Origin: Bacillota bacterium
Lineage (GTDB): Bacteria > Bacillota > UBA4882 > UBA8346
DNA: 63,125 nt
Assembly (NCBI GenBank): GCA_023415835.1
Contig: JAEZJK010000078.1
Location: 1-63,125 of the forward strand
Reading direction: 5' to 3'
In this document: one piece after another, positions 26,662 through 35,573 of the stretch
Layout: each line of letters starts with the position of its first letter
How positions within the stretch are numbered: the stretch's first letter is position 1
Notes under the pieces: model-generated
Seen by the model: the letters and a program-made list of their open reading frames with translations, nothing else
Databases searched by the model: none
Told to the model about the DNA's origin: nothing
Program-made: the position numbers and the translations under genes

Positions 26662-27282
26662 ATGAAACGAATCGGGGTCCTGGTTTCGGGTGGAGGGAGC
26701 AATCTCCAGGCAATTATTGACTCCATTGAAGACGGGAGGCTGGAAGCGGAGATAGCTGTGGTTATCAGTAACAAACCGGACGTATTAGCGTTGGAGCGGG
26801 CTGCCCAGCATGGAATCCCGACGGTTGTGATTAACCACCGCGAATTTTCGACCGTTCAAGAATTTACCAGGGCCATACTGAATAGCATAAAGGGGTACCG
26901 AGTTGACCTGGTTTGTTTGGCCGGTTTTTTAAGGATTCTTGATCGTTCGCTGACCGATGCCTATCCAAACCGGGTCCTCAATATTCATCCCGCCTTGTTA
27001 CCGGCCTTTGGCGGCAAAGGCATGTATGGCCATCATGTTCATGAAGCGGTCATCGCTTCCGGGACCAAGTATTCAGGGGCTACCGTTCATTTGGTAACTC
27101 CCGAGACCGATGTGGGACCGATTATCATCCAAGGGATCGTCTCGATTTCCGATGCTGATACTCCTGAGAGTTTGGCGGAGAAAGTTTTAAAAATCGAGCA
27201 CCAAATCTATCCGGAAGCTATCAAATTAGTTCTGGAAGAACGGATTGTGATTGATGGTATGAGGGCGAGGCAGAAAGATTAA
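26662..27282 (+). CDS. purN: Phosphoribosylglycinamide formyltransferase
   Basis: Transfers a formyl group from formyl-THF to GAR. 206 residues, with GVLVSGGGSNLQAIID, FLRILDRSL and the catalytic stretch NIHPALLPAFGGKGMYG, with downstream His and Asp in GATVHLVTPETDVGPII. The protein is complete and the start ATG 26662 is preceded by GGGGGAG. It depends on folate, matching the fol genes at the left edge. Confidence 0.95.
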   Translation: MKRIGVLVSGGGSNLQAIIDSIEDGRLEAEIAVVISNKPDVLALERAAQHGIPTVVINHREFSTVQEFTRAILNSIKGYRVDLVCLAGFLRILDRSLTDAYPNRVLNIHPALLPAFGGKGMYGHHVHEAVIASGTKYSGATVHLVTPETDVGPIIIQGIVSISDADTPESLAEKVLKIEHQIYPEAIKLVLEERIVIDGMRARQKD

Positions 27283-27295
27283 ATGAGGTGGATCA

Positions 27296-27724
27296 ATGCT
27301 GGATATTAATCAAATAAAAGAGGTTTTACCGCACCGGTTTCCTTTCTTATTAGTGGATCGGATCGTTGAGATTGAAAGCGGCAAAAGAGCGGTTGGCATT
27401 AAAAATGTAACCGTCAATGATTTCTATTTACAGCATGAGTACTATAACAGCCTTATGCCTGGAGCGCTTCAAGTCGAAGCGATGGCTCAGGTTTCAGCTT
27501 TTGTAGTTTTAGATCTAATTGATGATAAGTCCCAAATTCCACTCTTTGCCGCTATTGAAAAAGCCCGATTCCGTAAACGGGCGGTCCCTGGGGACCAACT
27601 TCGAATTGAAGTGACCTTGAAGCGGTTCAAAGCCAATATTGGTAAATTTGATGCAATTACGTATATCGGGGATGAAATTGCCAGTGAAGCTCAGATAACA
27701 TGCGTTTTATCAACCATGAGATAA
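27296..27724 (+). CDS. FabZ-like hotdog dehydratase in the purine operon
   Basis: A 142-residue hotdog-fold protein of the 3-hydroxyacyl-ACP dehydratase (FabZ) family. LPHRFPFLLVDRIVE and EAMAQV, the latter holding the catalytic Glu, are clear. In FabZ the catalytic His lies in GHFPxxPxMPG; here the segment is QHEYYNSLMPG, so the His and final MPG remain but the HFPxxP portion is changed. It starts 14 bases after purN and ends 25 bases before purC, so it is firmly inside the purine operon although no purine reaction needs it. It may be a housekeeping FabZ or a specialised relative; I cannot decide. Confidence 0.8.
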   Translation: MLDINQIKEVLPHRFPFLLVDRIVEIESGKRAVGIKNVTVNDFYLQHEYYNSLMPGALQVEAMAQVSAFVVLDLIDDKSQIPLFAAIEKARFRKRAVPGDQLRIEVTLKRFKANIGKFDAITYIGDEIASEAQITCVLSTMR

Positions 27725-27748
27725 ATGATTGATTCGGGAGGATGAACC

Positions 27749-28630
27749 ATGACTGTTACTCAGACCACTTTAAAAACCTTTCCTTTAATTGGCCGGGGGA
27801 AAGTCCGGGATATTTACGATCTGAACCAATACTTATTAATTGTGGCGACCGATCGGATTTCCGCATTTGATGTCGTTTTTGATGAACCGATTCCGGATAA
27901 GGGCCGGGTCTTAACCGGCCTTTCGGTTTATTGGTTCAATCAGACCGGCGAAGAGTTTCCAAATCACTTAATCACCTCAGACATAGCTCAAGCGCCCGGA
28001 TTGACTACCGAAGAACGTCAAATTTTAAAAGGCCGGTCGATGTTGGTCAAGAAAGGTGAAGTTATCCCCATTGAATGTGTAGTCCGGGGTTATTTAGCCG
28101 GTAGCGGTTGGAAAGAATACCAGGCCTCCGGTTCGATTACCGGAATTAAACTTCCCGCCGGGCTTCAAGAAAGCAGTAAATTACCGGAACCGATTTTTAC
28201 CCCGACTACCAAGGAATCAACCGGGCACGACCAACCGATAACCTTTGAACAGTTAACCAATATCGTTGGCGCGGATTTGGCCAGAAAACTTCAAGAATAT
28301 TCAATTAGCCTTTATCAAACAGCTGCGGCCCGCGCCGAAGCTAACGGAATCATTATCGCCGATACCAAATTCGAATTTGCCTGGGTTGATGGGGTTTTAA
28401 CAGTAATTGACGAGATATTTACTCCCGATTCTTCGCGTTTTTGGCCGATGGATCAGTACCAACCCGGTAAATCCCAACCGAGTTTCGATAAACAATACGT
28501 CCGCGACTATCTGGAAACATTAACTTGGGATAAACAGCCACCGGCGCCGCCCCTTCCGGAAGAGGTTATTCAAAAAACCAGTGAGAAATATTTAGAGGCT
28601 TATCAAAGGATTACCGGAAGGAAGCTATAG
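27749..28630 (+). CDS. purC: SAICAR synthase, long form
   Basis: Joins CAIR and aspartate. At 293 residues it is of the longer type (as in yeast and many Gram-negatives) rather than the roughly 240-residue Bacillus type. Motifs: GRGKVRDIYDL at the N terminus, ATDRISAFDVVF, the signature IPIECVVRGYLAGSGWKEY, and IIADTKFEFAWVDG. GGGAGGAT precedes ATG 27749. It lies between the FabZ-like gene and purD. Confidence 0.95.
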   Translation: MTVTQTTLKTFPLIGRGKVRDIYDLNQYLLIVATDRISAFDVVFDEPIPDKGRVLTGLSVYWFNQTGEEFPNHLITSDIAQAPGLTTEERQILKGRSMLVKKGEVIPIECVVRGYLAGSGWKEYQASGSITGIKLPAGLQESSKLPEPIFTPTTKESTGHDQPITFEQLTNIVGADLARKLQEYSISLYQTAAARAEANGIIIADTKFEFAWVDGVLTVIDEIFTPDSSRFWPMDQYQPGKSQPSFDKQYVRDYLETLTWDKQPPAPPLPEEVIQKTSEKYLEAYQRITGRKL

Positions 28631-28639
28631 GAGGTCTCA

Positions 28640-29920
28640 ATGAAAGTATTAATTGTGGGAAACGGCGGACGGGAACACGCTCTTTGCTGGAAACTACGAC
28701 AAAGCCCGTTGGTTTCAAAAATCTATTGTGCTCCCGGAAATGCAGGGACTGCCGAAATAGCCGAAAATATTGCGATCGATTGTGATGTAATTGAGGAGAT
28801 AGCTGATTTCGCCGAGAGGGAGCAAATCGACTTAACCATTGTCGGCCCCGAGGCATATTTGGCTCAAGGAATTGTTGACTACTTTCAAATGAGAGGGTTA
28901 AAAGTTTACGGACCGACTCAAGCTGCGGCCCGACTAGAGTCGAGCAAAGCTTTTGCCAAGGAATTTATGAATAAGTACCGGATTCCGACCGCCCATTCCC
29001 AAGCCTTTACCGATCCGGAAGCCGCTAAGGGCTATTTAAGACAAACCGGGGTTCCCATCGTGGTCAAAGCCGACGGGTTGGCAGCCGGTAAGGGCGTGGT
29101 GGTTGCTTTTGATCTGGAGACAGCAGTTAAGGCAATTGACGATTTCATGGTAATTAAGATTTTTGGCGAATCAGGCTCTGCTGTCGTTATTGAAGAGTAT
29201 CTTGAAGGAGAGGAAGCGTCTTTACTGGCCTTTTGTGATGGAAACGAAGCCGTGCCAATGCTTCCTGTCCAGGATCACAAGCGGATCGGTGACGGAGACG
29301 CCGGCCCGAATACCGGCGGTATGGGGACCTATGCCCCCACCACTGCTTTTACTGCTGAAATCATGGAACAGGTGATTAGGGAGATTTTTAATCCCACCAT
29401 CGCGGGAATGAAAGCTGAAGGGGTCCCGTTTGTCGGAACGCTTTTTGTCGGTTTGATGCTTACCAAATCCGGGCCGAAAGTTGTGGAATACAATGTAAGG
29501 TTTGGCGACCCCGAGACCCAAGTGGTTCTACCGCTGTTAGAATCAGATCTGGCCCAAATTTTTTCGGATTGCTTGACCGGCACGCTCAATCCGGAGTCAG
29601 TGCGATGGAAGACGAGAACCACGGCAGTTTGCGTGGTTGCCGCTTCGGGCGGATATCCGAGGTCCTATGAAACGGGTAAACCAATCAAAGGGCTGGATAA
29701 GGTCCAGAATTCACTGGTATTTCATGCCGGGACCAAGTTTAATTTTAACGGAGATGTCGTAACCGCAGGCGGCCGGGTATTGAACCTGGTCCATTTGGGG
29801 AGTAACATCCGTGAAGCAATCGATGGGGCATATCGCGATATTCGTTGCTTGAGTTTTGAGGGTATTTTTTTCCGGAAAGATATCGGGAGACGCGAGTTAG
29901 ACCGTTGGATAAATAGGTAA
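28640..29920 (+). CDS. purD: Phosphoribosylamine-glycine ligase
   Basis: GAR synthetase of the ATP-grasp family, 426 residues, last gene of the operon. VLIVGNGGREHALCW opens the protein, VVKADGLAAGKGVV binds ATP, and the family signature RFGDPETQVVLPLL lies near residue 290. The gene starts nine bases after purC, behind AGGAGG. purH, normally next to purD, is missing. Confidence 0.96.
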   Translation: MKVLIVGNGGREHALCWKLRQSPLVSKIYCAPGNAGTAEIAENIAIDCDVIEEIADFAEREQIDLTIVGPEAYLAQGIVDYFQMRGLKVYGPTQAAARLESSKAFAKEFMNKYRIPTAHSQAFTDPEAAKGYLRQTGVPIVVKADGLAAGKGVVVAFDLETAVKAIDDFMVIKIFGESGSAVVIEEYLEGEEASLLAFCDGNEAVPMLPVQDHKRIGDGDAGPNTGGMGTYAPTTAFTAEIMEQVIREIFNPTIAGMKAEGVPFVGTLFVGLMLTKSGPKVVEYNVRFGDPETQVVLPLLESDLAQIFSDCLTGTLNPESVRWKTRTTAVCVVAASGGYPRSYETGKPIKGLDKVQNSLVFHAGTKFNFNGDVVTAGGRVLNLVHLGSNIREAIDGAYRDIRCLSFEGIFFRKDIGRRELDRWINR

Positions 29921-30156
29921 GAGGTAAACGACGTTTTTAAAATATCTAAATCAAAAGGGGTTGCCCGTGGATTAATATCTTTTGGGACAGCCCCTTTTGG
30001 CGCTCTTTTTAATAAATTTCGGATTTCTTTTTGAGCTAATTGACGTTCTTTCTTTTTGTTTTTCCGGAGGTCATTGTCATGGATCCGGGTCCTGGGGTTG
30101 ATTTTCCAGGTATTCCGGATACTTTGGCCGGGAATTGGTTTGTTACGGTTGATCAT
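29722..30156 (-). CDS. Possible small basic protein, antisense to the end of purD
   Basis: On the minus strand GGAG lies seven bases before an ATG at 30156. The first 50 residues are strongly basic and protein-like (MINRNKPIPG, then WKINPRTRIHDNDLRKNKKK). They resemble small unnamed clostridial proteins with the pattern W-x-I-x-P-x-T-R, though I recall this only loosely. The rest of the frame runs through the purD terminator into purD antisense and looks meaningless, so the true 3' end may have been lost by mutation. The overlapping plus-strand frame 30079-30222 is less convincing. Confidence 0.4.
   Translation of the reverse strand: MINRNKPIPGQSIRNTWKINPRTRIHDNDLRKNKKKERQLAQKEIRNLLKRAPKGAVPKDINPRATPFDLDILKTSFTSYLFIQRSNSRLPISFRKKIPSKLKQRISRYAPSIASRMLLPKWTRFNTRPPAVTTSPLKLNLVPA
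29953..30012 (+). terminator. Terminator after purD
   Basis: AAAAGGGGTTGCCC (29953-29966) pairs with GGGACAGCCCCTTTT (29984-29998) with one bulge; a T run follows at about 30004. Confidence 0.7.
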
Positions 30157-30240
30157 CTTAATTCTCCTTTAAATTATGGCGATATTACCCATCACCTATC
30201 CGAATTATATAATACTCAATAAGGTTTTTCAATTAACTTA

Positions 30241-30390
30241 TTAGCTATGTCATCATCAATTTTGATTTTAAAATCCGTGTTAATCTGTGTAAATCCTGTC
30301 AATTACAAGGTCTTTTTTTGACAGGATTGCCCGGTTAACAGGATTATTTATAATCATTTACGCTATTACCAACAACTGTCTCAAACAGCA
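30241..30390 (+). repeat. Dispersed repeat family A, copy 2
   Basis: Shares GTGTTAATCTGTGTAAATCCTGTC, ACAAGGTCTTTTTTTGACAG, AACAGGATTA and ACAACTGTCTCAAAC with copy 1 at 9802-9931. The gap from purD to the next gene (about 600 bases) holds this repeat, a terminator and the possible small gene. A TTGACA lies at 30426-30431, with no good -10. Confidence 0.75.
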
Positions 30391-30527
30391 CCAAATTATT
30401 TACTTGGATTTATTATTGGATATTCTTGACATTAACATTGCTGTGTGTTTCGATATTAATTACTAGGAAATTTTCGTTTGAGGCCTTTGCAAATCTTAAT
30501 GTATTTGATCGAAGAGGAGACAACAGT

Positions 30528-31763
30528 ATGTTCATCCTATTTCACCACGCCAAACAAAAATTTCCGATTAAGGTTTGGCTCCAAAAACCGGAACAGGTTG
30601 ACGCCGGATGCCTGGAGCAAGGGTTGCATCTGGCGAATCTTCCGTTTCTGCATCAATGGGTAGCTCTGATGCCCGATACCCATCAAGGAATCGGGATGCC
30701 CATCGGAGGAGTGATTGCAACTAAGGATGTAATCATTCCCAATGCGGTGGGAGTCGACATCGGTTGCGGGATGGCTTATGTTCAAACCAATCTACCGGCG
30801 AAAGTGTTAACAAAAACGGATACTCCCAACGGTAAATTGATTCAAGCTGTAATTGGTGATATTTTAAGAAATATTCCAGTGGGATTCGCTCACCATAAGC
30901 AGAAACAAGATTGTCACACTTTAGACATTGCAAAAGAGAACCTTTTGAAATATGAATTTGCCAAAGAACTAATCCCGGAAATAAACGAAGGCTACTTTCA
31001 AGTCGGCACTCTTGGAGGAGGCAACCATTTTATTGAGCTTCAGGAGGATGAGGATGGATTGATCGGGATCATGCTCCATTCCGGAAGTAGGAATTTTGGC
31101 CTAAAAATCTGTCACTATTTTAATGAGGTTGCTAAAAAGCTGAATAAGCAAAAGGATATTTCATTGCCGAAAGAGTATAATTTGGCTTTTCTACCCACGG
31201 AGAGTGAAGAAGGCAAGTCTTATATCGAGTGGATGAGTCTGGCCCTTGAGTTTGCCCGGGAGAACCGGGGACAGATGTTGGAACAGGTAATGGAGCTTTT
31301 AAGCAGGTGGGTAAAGAAGTACACCAAGGATTCGGTTTCGTATTCGGGTCGGATTAACTGCCACCATAACTATGCGGCTTTAGAGGAACATTACGGCGCG
31401 AAGGCCTGGGTCCACCGGAAAGGGGCCATCCGGGCCGGCCAGGATGAACCGGGGATCATTCCCGGAGCGATGGGGTCCTTCAGTTATCTGGTGAAGGGGC
31501 TGGGAAATCCGGAAAGCTTCGAGTCCTGCTCCCATGGGGCAGGCCGGAAATATTCCCGGACCAGGGCCAAGCAAAAGTACTCGGTGGAAGAGGTTTTAAA
31601 GGATCTCAAGGAATGCCGGGTGGTTTTGGGAAAACACAAGAAGTCGGATGTTGCGGAGGAAAGCCGGTTTGCTTATAAAGATATTGATTTCGTAATCCAA
31701 AATGAACTGGATTTGGTAAAGCCGGTGAAGAAGTTGAGTACGGTTGGGGTGGTAAAGGGGTAA
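30528..31763 (+). CDS. rtcB: RtcB-type RNA ligase
   Basis: GTP- and manganese-dependent ligase that joins RNA 2',3'-cyclic phosphate or 3'-phosphate ends to 5'-hydroxyl; used in RNA repair. 411 residues. Metal and guanylylation residues are visible: VGVDIGCGMAY, GGGNHFIE, HSGSRNFG, CHHNYA, and SHGAGRKYSRTRA with the guanylylated His. AGAGGAGA precedes ATG 30528; the frame is open to 30426 but that part is not typical. It is shorter than the 480-residue archaeal form and matches the compact bacterial branch. From about 31380 to 31640 the gene is noticeably richer in G and C than its first half. No archease gene is adjacent. Confidence 0.93.
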   Translation: MFILFHHAKQKFPIKVWLQKPEQVDAGCLEQGLHLANLPFLHQWVALMPDTHQGIGMPIGGVIATKDVIIPNAVGVDIGCGMAYVQTNLPAKVLTKTDTPNGKLIQAVIGDILRNIPVGFAHHKQKQDCHTLDIAKENLLKYEFAKELIPEINEGYFQVGTLGGGNHFIELQEDEDGLIGIMLHSGSRNFGLKICHYFNEVAKKLNKQKDISLPKEYNLAFLPTESEEGKSYIEWMSLALEFARENRGQMLEQVMELLSRWVKKYTKDSVSYSGRINCHHNYAALEEHYGAKAWVHRKGAIRAGQDEPGIIPGAMGSFSYLVKGLGNPESFESCSHGAGRKYSRTRAKQKYSVEEVLKDLKECRVVLGKHKKSDVAEESRFAYKDIDFVIQNELDLVKPVKKLSTVGVVKG

Positions 31764-31830
31764 ATTAATAAAAAAAGTGACCTCTTTTGTTTGAGATCAC
31801 TGTATTGATTAGTATTTGAATTATAAATGA

Positions 31831-31859
31831 TTGCATAAATGATAGTCTTTGGGTATACT
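31831..31859 (+). promoter_or_regulatory. Promoter of the aldo/keto reductase gene
   Basis: TTGCAT (31831-31836) and TATACT (31854-31859) with 17 bases between them. Confidence 0.75.
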
Positions 31860-31907
31860 GAAGATAAATTTATTTTTCCAATATCTACATATACTGGAGG
31901 TATCCTC

Positions 31908-33035
31908 ATGCAATATCGTACCTTTGGCAATACCGGAATTAAGCTTTCAGCGTTAGGTTTTGGAGCGATGCGCCTTCCGGAGGTTGAGCTAAACGGGAAA
32001 AAGCAAATTGATGAGGAAAAAGCGCTTCAGATAATCCAGCGGGCTTTTGGACTGGGGGTTAATTATATCGATACCGCCTACATATACCATGGAGGCAATA
32101 GTGAAGTGGTGGTAGGCAAAGTTATTAAGGGCTGGCGGGACCGGATTTTTCTCTCCTCCAAGTCCCCCGGCCACTTAATCAAGAAGCCCGGCGATTACCG
32201 GCGAATTCTGGAGGAACAACTTACCAGGCTACAGGAGGACTATCTAGATTTTTATTATTTCCACGGCATCAGTTATCAAAGTTTTATGGATATCGACAAG
32301 CAAGCCAATTGGTTAAAAGAAGCGGAACAGGCCAAGGCCGAGGGTTTGATCAAACAGATCGCTTTTTCGTTTCACGACCCGCCGGAGGAATTAATCCAAC
32401 TGGTCGATTTGGGCGTTTTTACCGGGGTGCTTTGCCAGTATAACTTCTTGGACCGGAGTAATGAAGAGGCGATTGCTTATGCGCATAGCAAAGGATTGGG
32501 AGTAGCGGTAATGGGACCGGTGGGCGGGGGAAGGATCGCCGGTTTGCCGGAAAAGATCCGTCAAGAAGTGAATCTGCCGGTGGATAGCAACGTCGAACTA
32601 GCTTTAAGGTTTGTCCTGGCTAACCCCAATATAACCTGTGCTCTGTCGGGCATGGGATCACTGCAAATGGTGGAGGAGAACGTCAGGTACGCCGGAAATG
32701 CCGAACCGCTTAAACCGGATGAAGTCGGAGCCATTAACACCTTGATGGAAAAGTATCGGAAACTGGCCGATCTGTATTGCACCGGCTGTAATTACTGTCT
32801 TCCCTGTCCGAAAGGGATTGATATTCCCTCGATTTTTGAATTATATAATTATCATAATGTCTATGGCCTTAAAGATTATGCCCGGGAAAACTATGCAGAA
32901 TATGGAAAACAGCCTTGGTTGCCGAAACTGAAAGCCGACGCCTGCAGCCAATGCGGGGCATGCGAACTGAAGTGCCCCCAGAAGATTAAAATTAGGGAGC
33001 AGCTGCAAGAGACGCACCGGGTGTTGGGCGGATAA
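31908..33035 (+). CDS. Aldo/keto reductase with C-terminal [4Fe-4S] ferredoxin domain
   Basis: NAD(P)H-type TIM-barrel oxidoreductase, 375 residues. The barrel begins YRTFGNTGIKLSALGFGAMRL and holds the Asp-Tyr-Lys-type active site: DTAYIYHGG, then SSKSPGH. After about residue 285 come two cysteine sets, CTGCNYCLPCPKGIDIP and CSQCGACELKCPQKI, able to hold iron-sulfur clusters. This architecture is common in anaerobic Bacillota; substrates are unknown. ATG 31908 has GGAGG upstream. It has its own promoter. Confidence 0.9.
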   Translation: MQYRTFGNTGIKLSALGFGAMRLPEVELNGKKQIDEEKALQIIQRAFGLGVNYIDTAYIYHGGNSEVVVGKVIKGWRDRIFLSSKSPGHLIKKPGDYRRILEEQLTRLQEDYLDFYYFHGISYQSFMDIDKQANWLKEAEQAKAEGLIKQIAFSFHDPPEELIQLVDLGVFTGVLCQYNFLDRSNEEAIAYAHSKGLGVAVMGPVGGGRIAGLPEKIRQEVNLPVDSNVELALRFVLANPNITCALSGMGSLQMVEENVRYAGNAEPLKPDEVGAINTLMEKYRKLADLYCTGCNYCLPCPKGIDIPSIFELYNYHNVYGLKDYARENYAEYGKQPWLPKLKADACSQCGACELKCPQKIKIREQLQETHRVLGG

Positions 33036-33125
33036 AAATCCGTAATACTAGGTTATCTGAATCAATCATAACAAGGGTCAAAGGTCGATGGGATAAGCTG
33101 CGACGGGCCAGTGAGGGGGAACAGT

Positions 33126-33626
33126 TTGAACCGGATTCAAATCATTCAAGGCGATATCACTAAACAATCCGTGGATGCCATCGTCAACGCCGCGAATAAT
33201 TCTTTACTGGGCGGGGGCGGAGTGGACGGGGCGATCCATCGTGCTGCCGGACCGGAGTTGTTAGAAGAATGCCACCAACTGAACGGATGTCCGACCGGTG
33301 CGGCTAAAATCACCAAAGGTTACAATTTGCCCGCCCGCTGGGTGATCCATACCGTGGGACCGGTTTGGCAGGGGGGCGTCAATAGAGAAGACCAGCTCTT
33401 AGCCTCTTGCTATCGGAGTTCGCTCCAATTGGCTCAAGAATACGAAATAAATACCATTGCCTTTCCATCCATCAGCACCGGGGCTTACCGGTTTCCGGTC
33501 GAACGGGCGTCCCAAATCGCTGTGGCGGAAATTCGAAATTTCTTAGTAACAAATAGCCTGCCCCAACTGGTGCTAATCGTCTGTTTCGATGATCGCGCCT
33601 ACCGGATATACAATGGGCAACTGTAA
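33126..33626 (+). CDS. Macro-domain protein, O-acetyl-ADP-ribose deacetylase type
   Basis: 166-residue single macro domain that binds ADP-ribose and probably removes acyl or ADP-ribosyl groups. IQIIQGDITKQSVDAIVNAAN, GGGGVDGAIHRAAG and FPSISTGAYRFPVE are the family's three binding segments. The Asn-Asn-x6-Gly stretch and catalytic Asp match the YmdB/MacroD-type group. The start is TTG 33126, set by GAGGGGGA (33113-33120); the GTG at 33111 overlaps the ribosome site. It lies 90 bases after the reductase gene and may be cotranscribed. Confidence 0.93.
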   Translation: MNRIQIIQGDITKQSVDAIVNAANNSLLGGGGVDGAIHRAAGPELLEECHQLNGCPTGAAKITKGYNLPARWVIHTVGPVWQGGVNREDQLLASCYRSSLQLAQEYEINTIAFPSISTGAYRFPVERASQIAVAEIRNFLVTNSLPQLVLIVCFDDRAYRIYNGQL

Positions 33627-33745
33627 GGCGTTTGAAGATTGGTAACAAAGAATTCATAATTTAGAACGTTAATGCTGGAGGATTTTTCAAAGTCCAGCCG
33701 AAATAGGGATGAGTATTAAATCCATTCCTAAACAGGAAGTATATA

Positions 33746-34627
33746 ATGAATACTTTAAAAAATCCTTTAAACCAACGTTATCAAGCTATTTTGTTACTAA
33801 TCGGCGCCGCTTTCCTCTGGAGTATCAGCGGCCTCCTAATTAAATCCGTTTCCTGGCACCCGTTTGCCATCGCCGGAATGAGGAGTATGATTGCGGCCCT
33901 GATCATGTTTGTTTACCGCCGTAAGTTCAATTTCAATTGGTCGCCGGTACAAATCGGCGGGGCGGTCGCCTACGCGGCCATGGTAATTTCCTTTGTTTCG
34001 GCCAACAAATTGACTACCTCGGCCAATGCCATCCTGATTCAGTATTCGGCCCCGGTTTTTGTGGCCTTGTTTGCCCATTGGTTTTTGGGAGAAAAGGCCA
34101 ATAAATATGATTGGCTCACGATTGGGGTCACCCTGGGTGCGATGGCCTTGTTTTTCATAGATGATTTAACGATGGGTAATTTTTGGGGAAACATGGTTGC
34201 CCTTTTCAGTGGGATAAGCTTTGCCGGGATGACGCTCTTGTCCCGCAAGCAAAAAGAGGGCTCGCCATTGGAATCCCTTTTCTTAGGCAATATTTTAACC
34301 GGTATAACCGGGCTTCCTTTTATGTTTCAGTCCGCGCCTAACCCATCGGGGTGGCTCAGTTTAATCTTGTTGGGTGTGGTTCAACTCGGGATTTCTTATA
34401 TTCTTTATGCGGAAGCAATCAAACACGTTACCGCCTTGGAAGGAATTTTGATTCCGGTGATTGAACCGATCCTCAATCCGCTCTGGGTTTTTCTCTTCTT
34501 ACATGAAATTCCGGGTAAATGGGCGATGGTTGGGGGCGCTATTGTAATAACCGCTGTTACATTCAGATGTATTTTAACGGTTAGGCCTAGCGGAGGAGAC
34601 AGCAGTTTAGGAGCGAGGAGTCAGTAG
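33746..34627 (+). CDS. EamA (DMT superfamily) transporter
   Basis: 293-residue inner-membrane protein with about ten predicted hydrophobic helices and two EamA repeats. FLWSISGLLIKSVSWHPFAIAGMRS opens repeat 1, and the family's SANAILIQYSAPVFVALFA and ILIPVIEPILNPLWVFLF close each half. Typically an exporter of amino acids or other metabolites; the substrate cannot be told. GGAAG precedes the ATG. Likely a single-gene unit. Confidence 0.9.
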   Translation: MNTLKNPLNQRYQAILLLIGAAFLWSISGLLIKSVSWHPFAIAGMRSMIAALIMFVYRRKFNFNWSPVQIGGAVAYAAMVISFVSANKLTTSANAILIQYSAPVFVALFAHWFLGEKANKYDWLTIGVTLGAMALFFIDDLTMGNFWGNMVALFSGISFAGMTLLSRKQKEGSPLESLFLGNILTGITGLPFMFQSAPNPSGWLSLILLGVVQLGISYILYAEAIKHVTALEGILIPVIEPILNPLWVFLFLHEIPGKWAMVGGAIVITAVTFRCILTVRPSGGDSSLGARSQ

Positions 34628-34744
34628 CGTAAGGAAGCTTTTGGGTTTTGCCGAAGATAGAAGACAGAATACAGTAGACAGGAGACAGAATGTAAGTTTA
34701 GGTGCTCTTGTCTTTTTTCAATAATAGTTTCAACATTAATGCGT
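34628..34744 (+). repeat. Purine-rich filler repeat
   Basis: Contains runs of similar words (GATAGAAGACAGAATACAGTAGACAGGAGACAGAAT), shown here only by type: AGACAGAATACAG-like units at about 34655-34700. It separates the converging EamA and QueG-like genes. No terminator is visible. Confidence 0.5.
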
Positions 34745-35479
34745 TTATTTAAGGTATCCGCAAGGGCCAGTAGCGCATTTACCACAAACGTCGCATAATT
34801 CAAGGTCCTGATAAGCCTGATCGTTTAGCAAACATTGTTCATAGCAACGGTGCCGGTCAAACTTTAAATCCGATAATGCCTTGACAGGACAGATTTTATG
34901 GCAATAGGAACAACCTTTCGTATCATGAAAGCAGTTATGAATTATTTGGGGGCGGGGAGAGGGTTCCAGTAGGACATCTAAAACAGCAGTACCCAACCTG
35001 CCGCCGCAGCCTTTTGAAGTTATCAAAAGATTATTCCGGCCGAAAGTTCCCAAACCGCAAGCATAGGCAATATGGCGGTGGGACCAGTAGGCGATGAGTT
35101 TTTTTTTGTCAAAATCATAGGTGGGGGGTTGGGAAACCAACTGTATCTTTCGCTCCGCCAAAGAACTCCTTAACTCCGAACCAATTTTTGAGATCAACAG
35201 GTTAGTATCGATATAAACCCGGGCCCATTCCCGGGAAGCCAGTTTTCCGATGCGATTGTGTTCGATAATCTCTTTATGGAAAGGTAGAAAAAAGGCGAAA
35301 ACCGTTTGGGCTTCAGGCAATAAATCACAGGGTAAAAGGTGATTTTCTCCGACTACGGTTTTAAATTGTAAAAAGATCGGGTCTGAGGCTGCGGCATACC
35401 CAAACAACGGTTCGCGATAATAATCCAGCCCGCTGGTGGCAATTATCTGCGATATTTTTTGTTCAAGCCATTCTTTCAT
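34745..35479 (-). CDS. QueG-like 4Fe-4S protein (epoxyqueuosine reductase-related)
   Basis: 244 residues. The central part resembles the QueG fold (YAAASDPIFLQFKTVVG, then AYACGLGTFGRNNLLIT and GGRLGTAVL) and is followed by ferredoxin-like cysteines GCSYCHKICPVKAL. Unlike QueG, which continues with HEAT-like repeats to about 370 residues, it ends with a second cysteine set, CDVCGKCATGPCG. It is therefore a relative, not clearly the tRNA-modifying enzyme itself. The role is unknown. Minus-strand neighbour of ybaK, about 95 bases apart. Confidence 0.75.
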   Translation of the reverse strand: MKEWLEQKISQIIATSGLDYYREPLFGYAAASDPIFLQFKTVVGENHLLPCDLLPEAQTVFAFFLPFHKEIIEHNRIGKLASREWARVYIDTNLLISKIGSELRSSLAERKIQLVSQPPTYDFDKKKLIAYWSHRHIAYACGLGTFGRNNLLITSKGCGGRLGTAVLDVLLEPSPRPQIIHNCFHDTKGCSYCHKICPVKALSDLKFDRHRCYEQCLLNDQAYQDLELCDVCGKCATGPCGYLK

Positions 35480-35573
35480 CTAAGTACCCTCTGTAATTAT
35501 AATGGGAAGTAAACGGAGATTAAACCGGGAATATCCGCAAATTAACGCAAATATATTTTAAATGGGTTTACGC

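Noticed and set aside
30079..30222. Plus-strand 47-codon frame with a ribosome-like site
   Set aside because: It is antisense to the more protein-like minus-strand frame, and its translation is rich in Pro, Gly and Asp without a recognisable family.
31777..31800. Hairpin GTGACCTC/GAGATCAC after rtcB
   Set aside because: It has a bulge and no T run on the plus strand, so I do not call a terminator.
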